18,207 nt of DNA, taken from assembly GCA_016191305.1 (NCBI GenBank), contig JACPOX010000187.1, forward strand, positions 1 through 18,207, read 5' to 3'. The notes under the pieces were generated by a model, which saw only the letters and a program-made list of their open reading frames with translations, was not told where the DNA came from and made no database searches. The translations under genes were made by a program, and so were the position numbers. Position 1 is the stretch's first letter, and each line of letters opens with the position of its first letter. The DNA is from Legionella longbeachae. Lineage in GTDB: Bacteria; Pseudomonadota; Gammaproteobacteria; Legionellales; Legionellaceae. Shown piece after piece: positions 8,001 through 15,685 of this stretch.

Positions 8001-10459
8001 TTGATAAAAGACAAGTCTCCATCAGGTTTATATCCTACAAAATAGGGGAGAGGGCTTATCAATGCTTTGGATTGGCTTGTTACGCTACGTCCCCCTTCAG
8101 ATTCAAAGCCTTCAGCAAAGAAGGTTAATTGATAAGTTGCTTTTTCGAAACGTTCAAGGTTTAAGTCAAATTCTGCCTCGCCTTTATTATTTGTTGTGAC
8201 GTCAGTTAAAGTTTCAGTAAAAACTTTTGGCGGCTTTTTGGGATCAAGTAGAGGATCAACAAATACATAATCAGGATATTTATCAAACTCTACTTTTTGT
8301 GGTACTAATAAAATCTTAGCACTAACTTTTCGATTAGCAGCTGGGGCACCATATAAATTCCAAAGACTTACATCTCCTTTTAAGCCAGTGGGGGAATTCC
8401 ATCCATCAGAGGGATTGGGAGATAAACGGGTTGTAATTCGCATTCTATCAGGTAGAAACTCTGAAACGCGCATTGTTGTTGAACCGAGTAGATTTTGAGG
8501 ATATCCGTCTTTGACTAAATATAGATTAACCATATATTGGCCAGTCGGAGCGCTTGCACTGGTTGTGAAATTCAGGTCTAAATAACCTGTGTCATTAAGA
8601 GTGATTTTTTCATCTTTTATGGTGGTTCCTCTTGAATCAACCACAGTCGCTTGTAAAGGCAAACCCGGAGGTTGTTGCTGTGCATAGGCTTGTTTAACAA
8701 TCATGCCTATATGAACAGTATCTCCTGGTCTATAGATGCCTCTATCCGAAAAAAGAAATGCGCTTAAACTATGTAATTCTTGATTGTCGGTATAAAGTCC
8801 GCCTATATCGAATTTAGAGAAATTCAATTGTCTGTTCGCATTATTGAACGGAATGAATGATACGTCGTTATTCAGTTGCGCCAAATAGACTGTAGGCTCT
8901 CTGTCATCAACAAAGTCTTTCAAAGTTGGAAAAGTGACTTGGCCTTGATCGTTACTGACGCGAGATAAAATAGGTAACCCATTTTTACCTAATACAGTTA
9001 CAGTTGCATTAGCCACAGGAGTCCCTTGCGTTATGGAATCAACAAATACATCATGACTGCCATCATTATTATCCTTTACCAATAACGCAAGATCAGTAAT
9101 CAAAATCATGCGACTGGCTTTTACATCCAATGCAGAGTTGTTGGCTATATCCCATCCATTAGCTTGTAATAAAAACAATCCTTGAGGTCCTAAGGTATTT
9201 GTATTCATATTGAGATACTTACTGAAGTCAAGTGCAGTATATTGCTGTTTAGCTAAATCAGAGGTATCAAATTGCTGAACATCTGATGATATTTGACTAA
9301 TATTCTGTTGATTAAAAGTAGGATTAATAAAATATGGATTATTAAAATCACCTTGAGTCTGGGTCACTAATTGATTGATATTTTCCGGTAACACTCGGGC
9401 AAAATCGAATTTCACAGCGGGTACGCCTCGTACCAACACGGACAGTTTTTTCTCTCCACCTAAAGCCAGTAAGGAACCTTTATGAAGAAAACTGATTTCT
9501 TTAGGAATTGCTGGAACAGGAATTACTGCAGCATAGGCATTTTCCAAAAGAAAATCACCGAAACTCTGCATGCCTTTATCGATTTTAATATAAATATATT
9601 GTGGCGTTTCTGCTTTAAACTTAAAACTGTGCAAAGTTGAATAGTTTTGTTCTGTAGGAATGGCTTTTTTAGTGAGTGGCGTGGATAAAGAAAGTACAGT
9701 TTGAGTTACTTCCCCTGGATTTTGCCATTGATAATTCGTTTGAGCTTCTTCAGCAACATTTGCTGGACGATCTTTGGGTAGTAAATAAACATGTACCGAT
9801 TTATTAAACTCTTTCTCATTAATCCCTAAACTGGTTTCAACAGTCAAAATTTGTTCTGGCCTGTCCTTATCATTTCGTACAATAGAAGCTGATGCAGAAA
9901 GAACCTTGAGAAAATCTTGAGCGCTGGGTATTAAGAGATTTTTTGATAATTTATGCTGTAGATGACTAGAGCCAGTAGATGATGTAACTTTTTTGTTTAA
10001 AGTTAAACGTAAATAACGAGCTATATCATATATTTTTATAGTTTCTGAATGCAGGTAAGCTACCCGTTTATTTTTGTCATAGGTAAAAGTGAATGGGAGT
10101 TTTCCTGTGGAGGAACTTTCTTGTTGATTTTTTTGGTACATCAATACGGTATTTTTTTCTAATTCTTCTGGGTTGACTGGATAATTATATTCTAGAGTAG
10201 CTACTGCATTTCTGATTTCTGCATGAACTGGATCCTGATAAAGTTTAAATTCAGAAATAGTTCCTTGGAATGGTAGGGTAGAGAAAGAATAATCATGATG
10301 CTCTATGTTAGCTTTTTTAGTGAAAAAATTATCTGAAAAATGAATTGTAAATTTTTGTCCAGCAGGCCAGTCCTCAGAAGGTGTAAAAACTAATTGGCTG
10401 TCAGTATTCCAAATCCACGTTCCTTGAATATTAGGAGTCATTTCTAAACCTTCAGTCAC
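5063..10459 (-). CDS. Bacterial alpha-2-macroglobulin family protein, apparently lacking its N-terminal export signal
   Basis: 1798 codons from a GTG at 10459. Bacterial alpha-2-macroglobulins are periplasmic protease traps that react covalently through an internal Cys-Gln thioester after cleavage of a bait region. The thioester is present as YPYGCTEQ (C1351, Q1354). Other family landmarks are SDRGIYRPGDT (YRPG at 576-579) in the macroglobulin-2 type domain, FNGTLRVMAVAVSA and VPTFVAPGDEFE in the central A2M domain just after a charged, probably bait-like stretch (GGDSGEEEMAGRLNPFKRK), and a C-terminal ending close to E. coli YfhM (YIVPPAYAEAMYDP). The start is odd: no signal peptide, lipobox or membrane anchor, and family-like residues (QSVAPLDLVGKN) continue in frame upstream until TAA at 10522-10520. 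GTG 10459 has GGA 7 nt upstream; ATG 10441 has GAAGG at an ideal 7 nt. Coupled to the UPF0114 gene; divergent from pbpC. Confidence 0.9.
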   Translation of the reverse strand: MTEGLEMTPNIQGTWIWNTDSQLVFTPSEDWPAGQKFTIHFSDNFFTKKANIEHHDYSFSTLPFQGTISEFKLYQDPVHAEIRNAVATLEYNYPVNPEELEKNTVLMYQKNQQESSSTGKLPFTFTYDKNKRVAYLHSETIKIYDIARYLRLTLNKKVTSSTGSSHLQHKLSKNLLIPSAQDFLKVLSASASIVRNDKDRPEQILTVETSLGINEKEFNKSVHVYLLPKDRPANVAEEAQTNYQWQNPGEVTQTVLSLSTPLTKKAIPTEQNYSTLHSFKFKAETPQYIYIKIDKGMQSFGDFLLENAYAAVIPVPAIPKEISFLHKGSLLALGGEKKLSVLVRGVPAVKFDFARVLPENINQLVTQTQGDFNNPYFINPTFNQQNISQISSDVQQFDTSDLAKQQYTALDFSKYLNMNTNTLGPQGLFLLQANGWDIANNSALDVKASRMILITDLALLVKDNNDGSHDVFVDSITQGTPVANATVTVLGKNGLPILSRVSNDQGQVTFPTLKDFVDDREPTVYLAQLNNDVSFIPFNNANRQLNFSKFDIGGLYTDNQELHSLSAFLFSDRGIYRPGDTVHIGMIVKQAYAQQQPPGLPLQATVVDSRGTTIKDEKITLNDTGYLDLNFTTSASAPTGQYMVNLYLVKDGYPQNLLGSTTMRVSEFLPDRMRITTRLSPNPSDGWNSPTGLKGDVSLWNLYGAPAANRKVSAKILLVPQKVEFDKYPDYVFVDPLLDPKKPPKVFTETLTDVTTNNKGEAEFDLNLERFEKATYQLTFFAEGFESEGGRSVTSQSKALISPLPYFVGYKPDGDLSFIKQNSIRNVNYIAVNPELNKENQTDLKIQLVSLHPVTTLVKKADGTYQYQSVVQSTIVSTTPFSISEQGIDYKLPTQQIGNFSLSVLSKDDTVLNQLKFTVVGASQQPMAKNAELSIKLNKEEYKANEDIEIQITAPYTGSGLITIERDKVYASQWFKTDTTNSVQKIHIPADFQGNGYVNVAFIRDWGSPEIFISPLSYSVEPFTVNHDDHDIKINLHTAAVARPGESFTIDYQTNKPGKIIVFAVDEGILQVARYQTPDPLAFFFQKHALEVLTQQTVDQIMPQFIQDRELSAVGGDSGEEEMAGRLNPFKRKTDLPVAYWSGILDTDSNTHQLEYQIPDYFNGTLRVMAVAVSADSLGAKDTFAEIRGDFIINPNVPTFVAPGDEFEISSSIANNIKGSGEHALINVNLSVSPEIEMISTPTQSLEIAEGHEQTVHYKLKANSLLGSAKLSFKASLGDKSSTMNSTLSVRPATPLSTYITSGKSEDAQQTLNIMQTLYPQYRRANSTIATSPIILVFGLQRYLDDYPYGCTEQLTSKVLPLLAMNNQTGYGEETKQINDKVYVTIQMLSQRQMSNGGFSYWPGAGDNPGNDFSSIYAMHFLTEAKAQGFNIPTDLFFNGINYLKTLASQNVTDLNAARLQAYAIYILTRNEIVTSNYLTNLQLFLESDKTKAWQTDITSVYIAASYQLLQNHNEANQLIGLYKPQSKQAYVTDFYSSTIADAQYFYIVAKHFPNLLPQVSDQLLIRLIKAINTNDINTVLSGYTSLALGAYQQSMPNNTKSALLMTKIMNNNQEIKVPVINTNYQKTDVEVDTKQIRIDNPDKKPFFYQLMQSGFDRVIPNAPLKQGLEIFREYKDVKGDIVSSVPLGDEIEVHIRIRALDNDYLSNIAIEDLLPGGFEVVLDSVKNNAMDYIDAREDRVNFFGGVESAAKEIVYKIKAINMGKYIVPPAYAEAMYDPNIKAHGVSSTITITDGVNK

Positions 10460-10533
10460 GTTTTTTCCAACAAGATCAAGTGGTGCAACAGACTGATTGA
10501 TGAATCCTGAAAATAGGCTTTATTTTATTCTTT

Positions 10534-10563
10534 TTTATAAAAAATAGCGACTACTCTTGACAA
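10534..10563 (-). promoter_or_regulatory. Candidate sigma-70 promoter for the alpha-2-macroglobulin gene
   Basis: On the minus strand TTGTCA (10563-10558), an 18-nt spacer, then TATAAA (10539-10534). Transcription would start near 10527, just before the in-frame TAA at 10522, giving a leader of about 70-85 nt to GTG 10459 or ATG 10441. If real, the truncated ORF is expressed without the lost N-terminal segment. Confidence 0.35.
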
Positions 10564-10619
10564 TTTCTGATAACGTATGGATTTCTGTTCATATTTAAAT
10601 AATTGTAACTTCACAGGTA

Positions 10620-10703
10620 CGTCATCCTGAGCGTAGCGAAGGATCTCAAACTGCTTAGAACTGAGCCAGATTCAGGAGATCCTTCACTACGTTCAGGATG
10701 ACG
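10620..10703. repeat. Palindromic interspersed repeat (REP/BIME-like, 84 bp)
   Basis: A 28-bp inverted repeat with two mismatches: left arm 10620-10647, beginning CGTCATCCTGAGCG, and right arm 10676-10703, ending GTTCAGGATGACG, around a 28-nt loop. GTAC occurs just outside both arms (10617-10620 and 10707-10710) and may be a target-site trace. The region is much more GC-rich than its surroundings. Similar GTCATCCTGAGCG / GAAGGATCTC units are dispersed repeats in many bacteria. It sits between the divergent alpha-2-macroglobulin and pbpC operons. Confidence 0.75.
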
Positions 10704-10801
10704 TTAGTACGTTTTGATTGAATTGAAACCAAACTTATCCGCAACCTGGGGAGTTACAAATAATTTAAATGCAATCACGGTGGCTTCATGTGGTTTTATT
10801 A

Positions 10802-10830
10802 TTGACAGCATGTCCAGTTAATCGCATAAT
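10802..10830 (+). promoter_or_regulatory. Sigma-70 promoter for the pbpC operon
   Basis: Perfect -35 TTGACA at 10802-10807, a 17-nt spacer, and -10 CATAAT at 10825-10830. Transcription would start near 10837, about 52 nt before the ATG at 10889. Confidence 0.65.
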
Positions 10831-10888
10831 TAGCCTCTAATTTAGACTAGAAGTACAATAGTTTTTTACACTTCCTTGGAATTAAAAC

Positions 10889-11224
10889 ATGCTAAAAAAA
10901 ATTGTTATAAGTCTTTCATTAATATTCGGTATGAACCTTGTTTTTGCAGCAGCACAAACGAAACCAATCCCTATAACAAAAGCTTTAATTAAGAAAATAG
11001 CTGCTTTAACTCCTGACTCTTCTAATGCGTATCAAGTTGAACAAATGATAGGTCCTGCGAGTGCTTGTTTACCCAATAGCATCCCTCCATCTGAAACTTG
11101 GATTTGTCAATGGAAGGGTGATCTTAAAAGTAACCATCTTCTAAATACGATGAATATTACATTTGAGTCAGGCATGATTGCTCATATAGTTGCTATTGAT
11201 GCAAATGGGGATTATATTCATTAA
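10889..11224 (+). CDS. Small exported hypothetical protein upstream of pbpC
   Basis: 111 aa. Residues 1-20 (MLKKIVISLSLIFGMNLVFA) are a clear Sec signal peptide with probable cleavage after VFA, so the mature protein of about 90 residues is periplasmic. It contains two Cys residues (in SACLPNS and WICQWKG) that could form a disulfide. The pattern 'YQVEQMIGPASACLPN...WICQWKG...INITFESGMIAHI' resembles small BamE/SmpA-like folds, where a helix pair precedes a short beta sheet, but this is only a resemblance. GGA lies about 9 nt before the ATG. The stop codon is 5 nt from the pbpC start, so the two form an operon; a role in envelope maintenance with PbpC is inference. Confidence 0.8.
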   Translation: MLKKIVISLSLIFGMNLVFAAAQTKPIPITKALIKKIAALTPDSSNAYQVEQMIGPASACLPNSIPPSETWICQWKGDLKSNHLLNTMNITFESGMIAHIVAIDANGDYIH

Positions 11225-11229
11225 GGTAT

Positions 11230-13548
11230 ATGAATAAGACACTAAAAAAATTAAGCATAATCCTTCTTTTGCTCTTTTTAAGCGCTTATTTAATCTTATT
11301 TTTTTTACCCAAACCTAAATTATTAGAAGGAAAAAGTTTCTCGAGAGCTGTCTATGACGCTCATCATCATTTATTAAGATTAACACTCAGCCAAGATGAT
11401 AAATATCGATTATTTATTCCTTTAGCAAATATTTCACCGCAACTTATAGAATCAACATTACTACAAGAGGATCAATATTTCTATTGGCATTATGGAGTGA
11501 ACCCCTGGGCAACTTTTAAAGCCATATGGCATACTTATGCTGTACAATCACGTAGGATTGGCGCTTCAACTATTACAATGCAAGTTGCTCGTTTACGTTA
11601 TGGAATGAATTCCAAAAAGATAACAGGTAAATTGTGGCAAATCATCAGGGCAATACAAATTGAAATGCACTACAGTAAAGATCAAATTCTGGAAGCATAT
11701 TTTAATTTGGCGCCTTATGGTGGTAATATTGAAGGAGTAGGGGCAGCAAGTTTGGTATATTTCGGTACCTCGGTAAATAAGATTAGTTTACCGCAAGCCT
11801 TGACTCTAAGTATTATCCCTCAAAATCCTGGTAAAAGAACGCCAGTCAATACTGATTTAAAAAAAATAAGAGATCAGCTATTTAGTCGATGGTTAAATAA
11901 ACATCCAGAAGACAGAAGCAAAAAAGGAATGTTGCAATTGCCCTTGGTGATGCAGAATACTCATAGTCTTCCTTTTGCAACCCCTCATTTTGTTAATAAA
12001 GTATTACATGATGTGCCAGCGAAGCAACAAAACATTGATACAAGTATCGATTATCGTTCACAAATCATTATCGAAAAAATTACAAGACAGTACTTAGCCA
12101 GAAAAAAAAGAGTTGGAGTGCATAATGCGGCAGTTATGTTGGTAGATTCCCGAGATATGGGCATTAAGGCGATGTTAGGATCTGCTGATTTTTTTAATCG
12201 TGATATTAGTGGACAAATTAATGGAGTTGAAACTAAACGATCTCCAGGCTCTACGCTTAAGCCTTTTATTTATGGATTAGCATTAGATCAAGGTTTAATT
12301 CATCCCAATACCGTTTTAAAAGATGTACCGCATAGTTTTAATGGCTACAATCCAGAAAATTTTGATTATGATTTTATGGGACCAATTAAAGCTAAGGATG
12401 CTTTGGTTCTTAGTCGTAACATACCTGCTATATATCTTTCCAGCCAGTTGATACAACCCACATTACATCAATTGCTAGAAAAAGCACAAATCAGCCAACT
12501 TCGCTCGGAGTCCTATTATGGACTTTCTTTAAATTTAGGTGGTGTAGAGTTGAGCATGAAGGAGTTAGTTGGTTTATATGCCATGCTAGTTAATGAGGGA
12601 GTTTGGTATCCAATTAGCTCACTTAAAAACGAAGTAAAGCAAAAGGGAAGTCATTTGTTGAGTCCTGAAGCAAGTTATTTAATATTGGATATGTTACAAA
12701 ATACTCCTCGTTTGGATGATAGAACTAGTGGATGGTCAAAACTGCCTGTAGCCTGGAAAACAGGGACTTCATCAGGCTATCGTGATGCGTGGACAGTAGG
12801 GGTGTTTGGTCCCTATATTTTAGCTGTATGGATAGGAAATTTTGATAATAAAGCTAATCCCGCATTTATTGGCAAAGAAATTGCTGCTCCATTATTTTTT
12901 GAATTGATAGATGCTTTAAAACATGAACGAGGACCTATTCTTGCTATTAACAAACATCCCGAACATATGAATCTAAAAAAGGTAGAAGTATGTAGCGCCT
13001 CTGGGATGTTACCCACTCGTTATTGTAAGGATACTGAGTGGAGCTGGTTTATCCCTGGAAAATCACCGATTAAAACAGATACGATTTATCGAGAAGTTGC
13101 TATTGATAGCAAAACAGGATTACGTACTTGTCATATTAATGAAAATACCCGTTTTGAAATTTTTGAATTTTGGCCTTCTGATTTACTGCATATTTTTAAG
13201 AAGGCGGGGATCCAAAGACATGTTCCTCCTTTTTTTGAAAATGATTGTATGCTTTATAGTGACAATGGAATTAATCCTCATATTACCTCACCTCAAAATC
13301 GTATTAGTTATATTATACGTGCTGATTCGTTACAAAATAATAGTATTCCCTTTACCGCAGTAACTGATGCTGGTATTGGCTTCGTATATTGGTTTGTGAA
13401 TGAAACATTTGTCGCAAAAACCAAAGCGGGTGAATCTTTTTTATGGAAAGCAAAACCTGGAAAATTTATGGTTAGAGTAGTAGATGATCATGGATTATCT
13501 GACGCTAAAGATATTAATGTTCAATTGGATATAGCGTCCCCGACTTAG
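11230..13548 (+). CDS. pbpC: Penicillin-binding protein 1C (bifunctional class A PBP)
   Basis: 772 aa, the same length as E. coli PbpC (770). An N-terminal membrane anchor (about 8-26) is followed by a family GT51 glycosyltransferase domain: catalytic E80 in LLQEDQYFYWHYG, then GASTITMQVAR (111-121) and ILEAYFNLAPYGGNIEGVGAA (153-173). The transpeptidase domain carries SxxK at 341-344 (SPGSTLKP), SRN at 395-397 and KTGTS at 510-514. The C-terminal part, from about residue 690, resembles the BiPBP_C domain (FVYWFVNETFV, GKFMVRVVDDHGLSD). It would polymerise and crosslink peptidoglycan in the periplasm. PbpC is the classical partner of bacterial alpha-2-macroglobulin, which here lies divergently. 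Translation is probably coupled to the preceding gene: TAAGG spans its stop, 4 nt before the ATG. The last codons and stop lie inside a palindrome. Confidence 0.97.
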   Translation: MNKTLKKLSIILLLLFLSAYLILFFLPKPKLLEGKSFSRAVYDAHHHLLRLTLSQDDKYRLFIPLANISPQLIESTLLQEDQYFYWHYGVNPWATFKAIWHTYAVQSRRIGASTITMQVARLRYGMNSKKITGKLWQIIRAIQIEMHYSKDQILEAYFNLAPYGGNIEGVGAASLVYFGTSVNKISLPQALTLSIIPQNPGKRTPVNTDLKKIRDQLFSRWLNKHPEDRSKKGMLQLPLVMQNTHSLPFATPHFVNKVLHDVPAKQQNIDTSIDYRSQIIIEKITRQYLARKKRVGVHNAAVMLVDSRDMGIKAMLGSADFFNRDISGQINGVETKRSPGSTLKPFIYGLALDQGLIHPNTVLKDVPHSFNGYNPENFDYDFMGPIKAKDALVLSRNIPAIYLSSQLIQPTLHQLLEKAQISQLRSESYYGLSLNLGGVELSMKELVGLYAMLVNEGVWYPISSLKNEVKQKGSHLLSPEASYLILDMLQNTPRLDDRTSGWSKLPVAWKTGTSSGYRDAWTVGVFGPYILAVWIGNFDNKANPAFIGKEIAAPLFFELIDALKHERGPILAINKHPEHMNLKKVEVCSASGMLPTRYCKDTEWSWFIPGKSPIKTDTIYREVAIDSKTGLRTCHINENTRFEIFEFWPSDLLHIFKKAGIQRHVPPFFENDCMLYSDNGINPHITSPQNRISYIIRADSLQNNSIPFTAVTDAGIGFVYWFVNETFVAKTKAGESFLWKAKPGKFMVRVVDDHGLSDAKDINVQLDIASPT

Positions 13549-13592
13549 CTTTACTTTGTTGCCTCGTCTAAAACTAAGTGGGTGACGCTATA
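13530..13592. terminator. Palindrome overlapping the pbpC stop codon (possible terminator or mobile palindrome)
   Basis: A 19-bp inverted repeat with two mismatches: left arm 13530-13548 (TATAGCGTC...GACTTAG) contains the last pbpC codons and TAG; right arm 13574-13592 (CTAAGTGGGTGACGCTATA). The loop is 25 nt. No T-run follows on either strand, so it is not a textbook intrinsic terminator, but it lies between convergent genes (pbpC and the kinase) where it could end transcription or stabilise the 3' end. Confidence 0.5.
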
Positions 13593-13624
13593 GATATTAT
13601 CAGACAAAAGATTAATGACAATCG

Positions 13625-15043
13625 TTAATTAGACAAACCTTTAATATCTTCTACAATTTCATTGGGAGAAATGCTAATTTGTAATTTACTTTGGAATATT
13701 TTAAATCGATCAGTTTTTGCATAATTAATCTGGTTAAGATTATTCAGTGTTTCCAGTGCCTCTTTGACTGTCATGCGTTGAGTTGTGCTCGAGGTGACAA
13801 GCCCTATTATCAAATGCTTTAACGCTATTCCTTTGGGTGTCTTAAATACATCATGAGTAAAGTTGAGATCTTGGCCGCAGTTAAATTTGTCATTTTTAAA
13901 ATCTTCACTGTAAATAGCCAAACAAGTATAAGCATATATATTTTTTCCTAATATAAACGCATGGACTCCATCAGATGTTACTTCTTCATCCATAAAAAAT
14001 TCCGGAGGATTAAAACCTATCGTCGATACTAACTTACAGTAATCATTTCCAGGAATGATTTCGGACTTTGGGTAGTGTCCATTTTTTTTAGTGAAAAGAA
14101 AACTTTTTGTATCAGCAATACGAAGATTCCCATTTTTATCGAGTAACCAGTTAAATATTTTCCCATCAGGAAACATACATCCTGCATTTTGAATATGCAA
14201 TAATATTTGAGCCATTTGTGTAAAAATATCGATGGCATGGTTCTGTATGCTTTCTATATTTTTATCATTAATACGCTCTCTTTGTTCTATTAAATTGCCA
14301 TGCTCACAAAATTGAGTCACAATTATAGTTCTAGTAATAGGTTTCTTTTTATTAAAGTCGACATAGGTTACTTGTCTGTCTACCTCTATTGAAGTAAATC
14401 GCTCTTTTAATGCATCTTGCTCGCGTAAATACATTTCAATAGTTCTAGGTAAATTAAGGCGGTTTTCAATTTTTAAAACCCGGATATTCCCTTTATTATC
14501 GGTTATTTTATAATTTTTTGAGTTTTGGCCTCCTAAAAACTCAATACTATGAAGTTTCCAAAAAAGTGTATAATATATTGCCTCACTATGATTCTCCTTA
14601 TCATAGAGTCGTGGTAGGTACCTGCTTGGATTGTTCTGTTGAAAAATATAAAGAAATTTACTGGCTTTTTTAGGATGCAAATTGGCAATCATTTCTGCCA
14701 AAATAGAAGGTTTTTTATTTTGGTCTAAAGGAGAGATTTGTAAATTTTCAAGTTGATATTTTATTTCCAGAAAAAGTAAGGAACTTGCTTTTCGGTAACC
14801 CGGAGATTCTTCAAACATCCTTTCTCCGAATTGATACTCCATTGTTTTGATGTGAGATTGGATTTGATTAATAATAGTTTTTCTTTGAAGATTATCTTGT
14901 TCATTATTGTATTTATCAATCAAACTATTTACATTCTTAATGAATAATTTTATTTCTTTTTTTGGCAATCGACCAGGATGAAATGGTTCGATTTTGTTCA
15001 TTTCCCAATGGTTGTCAATTTCTAATTCAGTCTTTTCTTTCAT
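13625..15043 (-). CDS. Eukaryotic-like protein kinase, candidate Dot/Icm effector (LegK-like)
   Basis: 472 aa from the ATG at 15043; a TTG at 15055 would add four residues and neither has a clear ribosome binding site. A long helical, charged N-terminal region (1-150) precedes a kinase domain: Gly-rich-like LGGQNSKNYKI (170-180), VLKIENR with the ATP-binding Lys K191, hinge-like IVTQFCEHGNL (241-251), catalytic loop FPDGKIFNWLL with D293, K295 and N298, DTK (311-313) in place of DFG, PPEFF (346-350) in place of APE, and TQRMTVKEAL (421-430) matching the terminal Arg motif. HRD is replaced by MFPD. No signal peptide or membrane segment is seen. Such divergent kinases in Legionella (LegK family) are injected by the Dot/Icm system and phosphorylate host proteins; which LegK this resembles I cannot establish. 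Kinase fold: confident. Effector status: inference. Confidence 0.8.
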   Translation of the reverse strand: MKEKTELEIDNHWEMNKIEPFHPGRLPKKEIKLFIKNVNSLIDKYNNEQDNLQRKTIINQIQSHIKTMEYQFGERMFEESPGYRKASSLLFLEIKYQLENLQISPLDQNKKPSILAEMIANLHPKKASKFLYIFQQNNPSRYLPRLYDKENHSEAIYYTLFWKLHSIEFLGGQNSKNYKITDNKGNIRVLKIENRLNLPRTIEMYLREQDALKERFTSIEVDRQVTYVDFNKKKPITRTIIVTQFCEHGNLIEQRERINDKNIESIQNHAIDIFTQMAQILLHIQNAGCMFPDGKIFNWLLDKNGNLRIADTKSFLFTKKNGHYPKSEIIPGNDYCKLVSTIGFNPPEFFMDEEVTSDGVHAFILGKNIYAYTCLAIYSEDFKNDKFNCGQDLNFTHDVFKTPKGIALKHLIIGLVTSSTTQRMTVKEALETLNNLNQINYAKTDRFKIFQSKLQISISPNEIVEDIKGLSN

Positions 15044-15244
15044 TTTAATATACAATTGAGTAATAGCTTATACCAAAAGCGATTGCAGGTTCATAACAGC
15101 TAACCAACACTTCAAGTTAGTTGCATTTTATTTTTTAGTAGGGTTGTTTTGTGTAATGTATTGACTTAACATACATATTTGTGCAATCATTTAAAACAAT
15201 TTGTTATTATAGCATACAACATCAAGTGAAAGTAAAAGTATTAC

Positions 15245-15547
15245 ATGAATAAATTTCTCATTTATCCACTAGTATTATTAATGCTTTATGCAAGCTTAAT
15301 TTTTTATTTCTTTTATCCATTATCCCAGAATAGTAGATCACCTATTTTAACTAAAACGGAATATACGCATACATTAAGTTTTGAAAAAATCAAAGTAAAA
15401 CTAGCTACAACAGTATGTTTTGCCAAAATTCTTTTTTTATCCCACGAGTATTTGTTTACTCATTTTAATCCAATTAAAATAAGTCAATTTATTAACTTAT
15501 ATGCTCCTTTTCCTCCAGATTTATTAGTTTATAAACCTCCAATATAA
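15245..15547 (+). CDS. Small hypothetical membrane protein
   Basis: 100 aa. Residues 4-25 form a strongly hydrophobic stretch (FLIYPLVLLMLYASLIFYFFYP) that would be a membrane anchor or uncleaved signal. The rest has no recognised motif and ends in Pro-rich FPPDLLVYKPPI. Only a weak A/G-rich site precedes the ATG. It is divergent from the kinase gene and 138 nt before the TPR gene on the same strand. I do not recognise a family; it could be a real short gene or a chance ORF. Confidence 0.45.
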   Translation: MNKFLIYPLVLLMLYASLIFYFFYPLSQNSRSPILTKTEYTHTLSFEKIKVKLATTVCFAKILFLSHEYLFTHFNPIKISQFINLYAPFPPDLLVYKPPI

Positions 15548-15551
15548 GTGA

Positions 15552-15567
15552 TTTTTATTTATAAAAA
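15552..15567. other. AT-only hairpin after the small ORF
   Basis: TTTTTAT-TT-ATAAAAA immediately follows the stop codon of the small ORF. It has no GC pairs, so it would be a weak terminator at best. Confidence 0.2.
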
Positions 15568-15630
15568 GACTAAGTGCATTTCTAAGAACTAATTTTTTTG
15601 AAATTATATGCACATTAGATTTTACGCGAT

Positions 15631-15658
15631 TTGCTAACTAGTTTACGTTCGATATAGT
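15631..15658 (+). promoter_or_regulatory. Candidate promoter for the TPR protein gene
   Basis: TTGCTA at 15631-15636, a 16-nt spacer, and TATAGT at 15653-15658, 27 nt before the ATG. The spacer overlaps the palindrome AACTAGTT (15636-15643), which could be an operator; this is only a suggestion. Confidence 0.35.
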
Positions 15659-15685
15659 TGCAATCGCAAATAAATAGGAATTGTT

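Larger units (their letters stand above)
10460..10888. other. Divergent intergenic region
   Basis: 429 nt without a complete gene. It holds, from left to right, 20 in-frame codons that look like the lost beginning of the first alpha-2-macroglobulin domain (10460-10519, minus), a candidate minus-strand promoter, the 84-bp palindromic repeat, a 35-codon minus-strand ORF ending exactly at the repeat border that I do not accept as a gene, and the plus-strand promoter of the pbpC operon. Confidence 0.6.

Noticed and set aside
10704..10811. Minus-strand 35-codon ORF (MLSIIKPHEATV...) ending exactly at the border of the palindromic repeat.
   Set aside because: Too short, lies over the pbpC operon -35 region, no ribosome binding site, and no family recognised. 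Joining it across the repeat gives an immediate stop, so it is not a convincing interrupted gene.
15056..15244. PmrA or CpxR boxes between the kinase and the small ORF.
   Set aside because: TTGACTTAACAT and GTGAAAGTAAAAGTA look suggestive but do not fit either tandem-repeat consensus in spacing.
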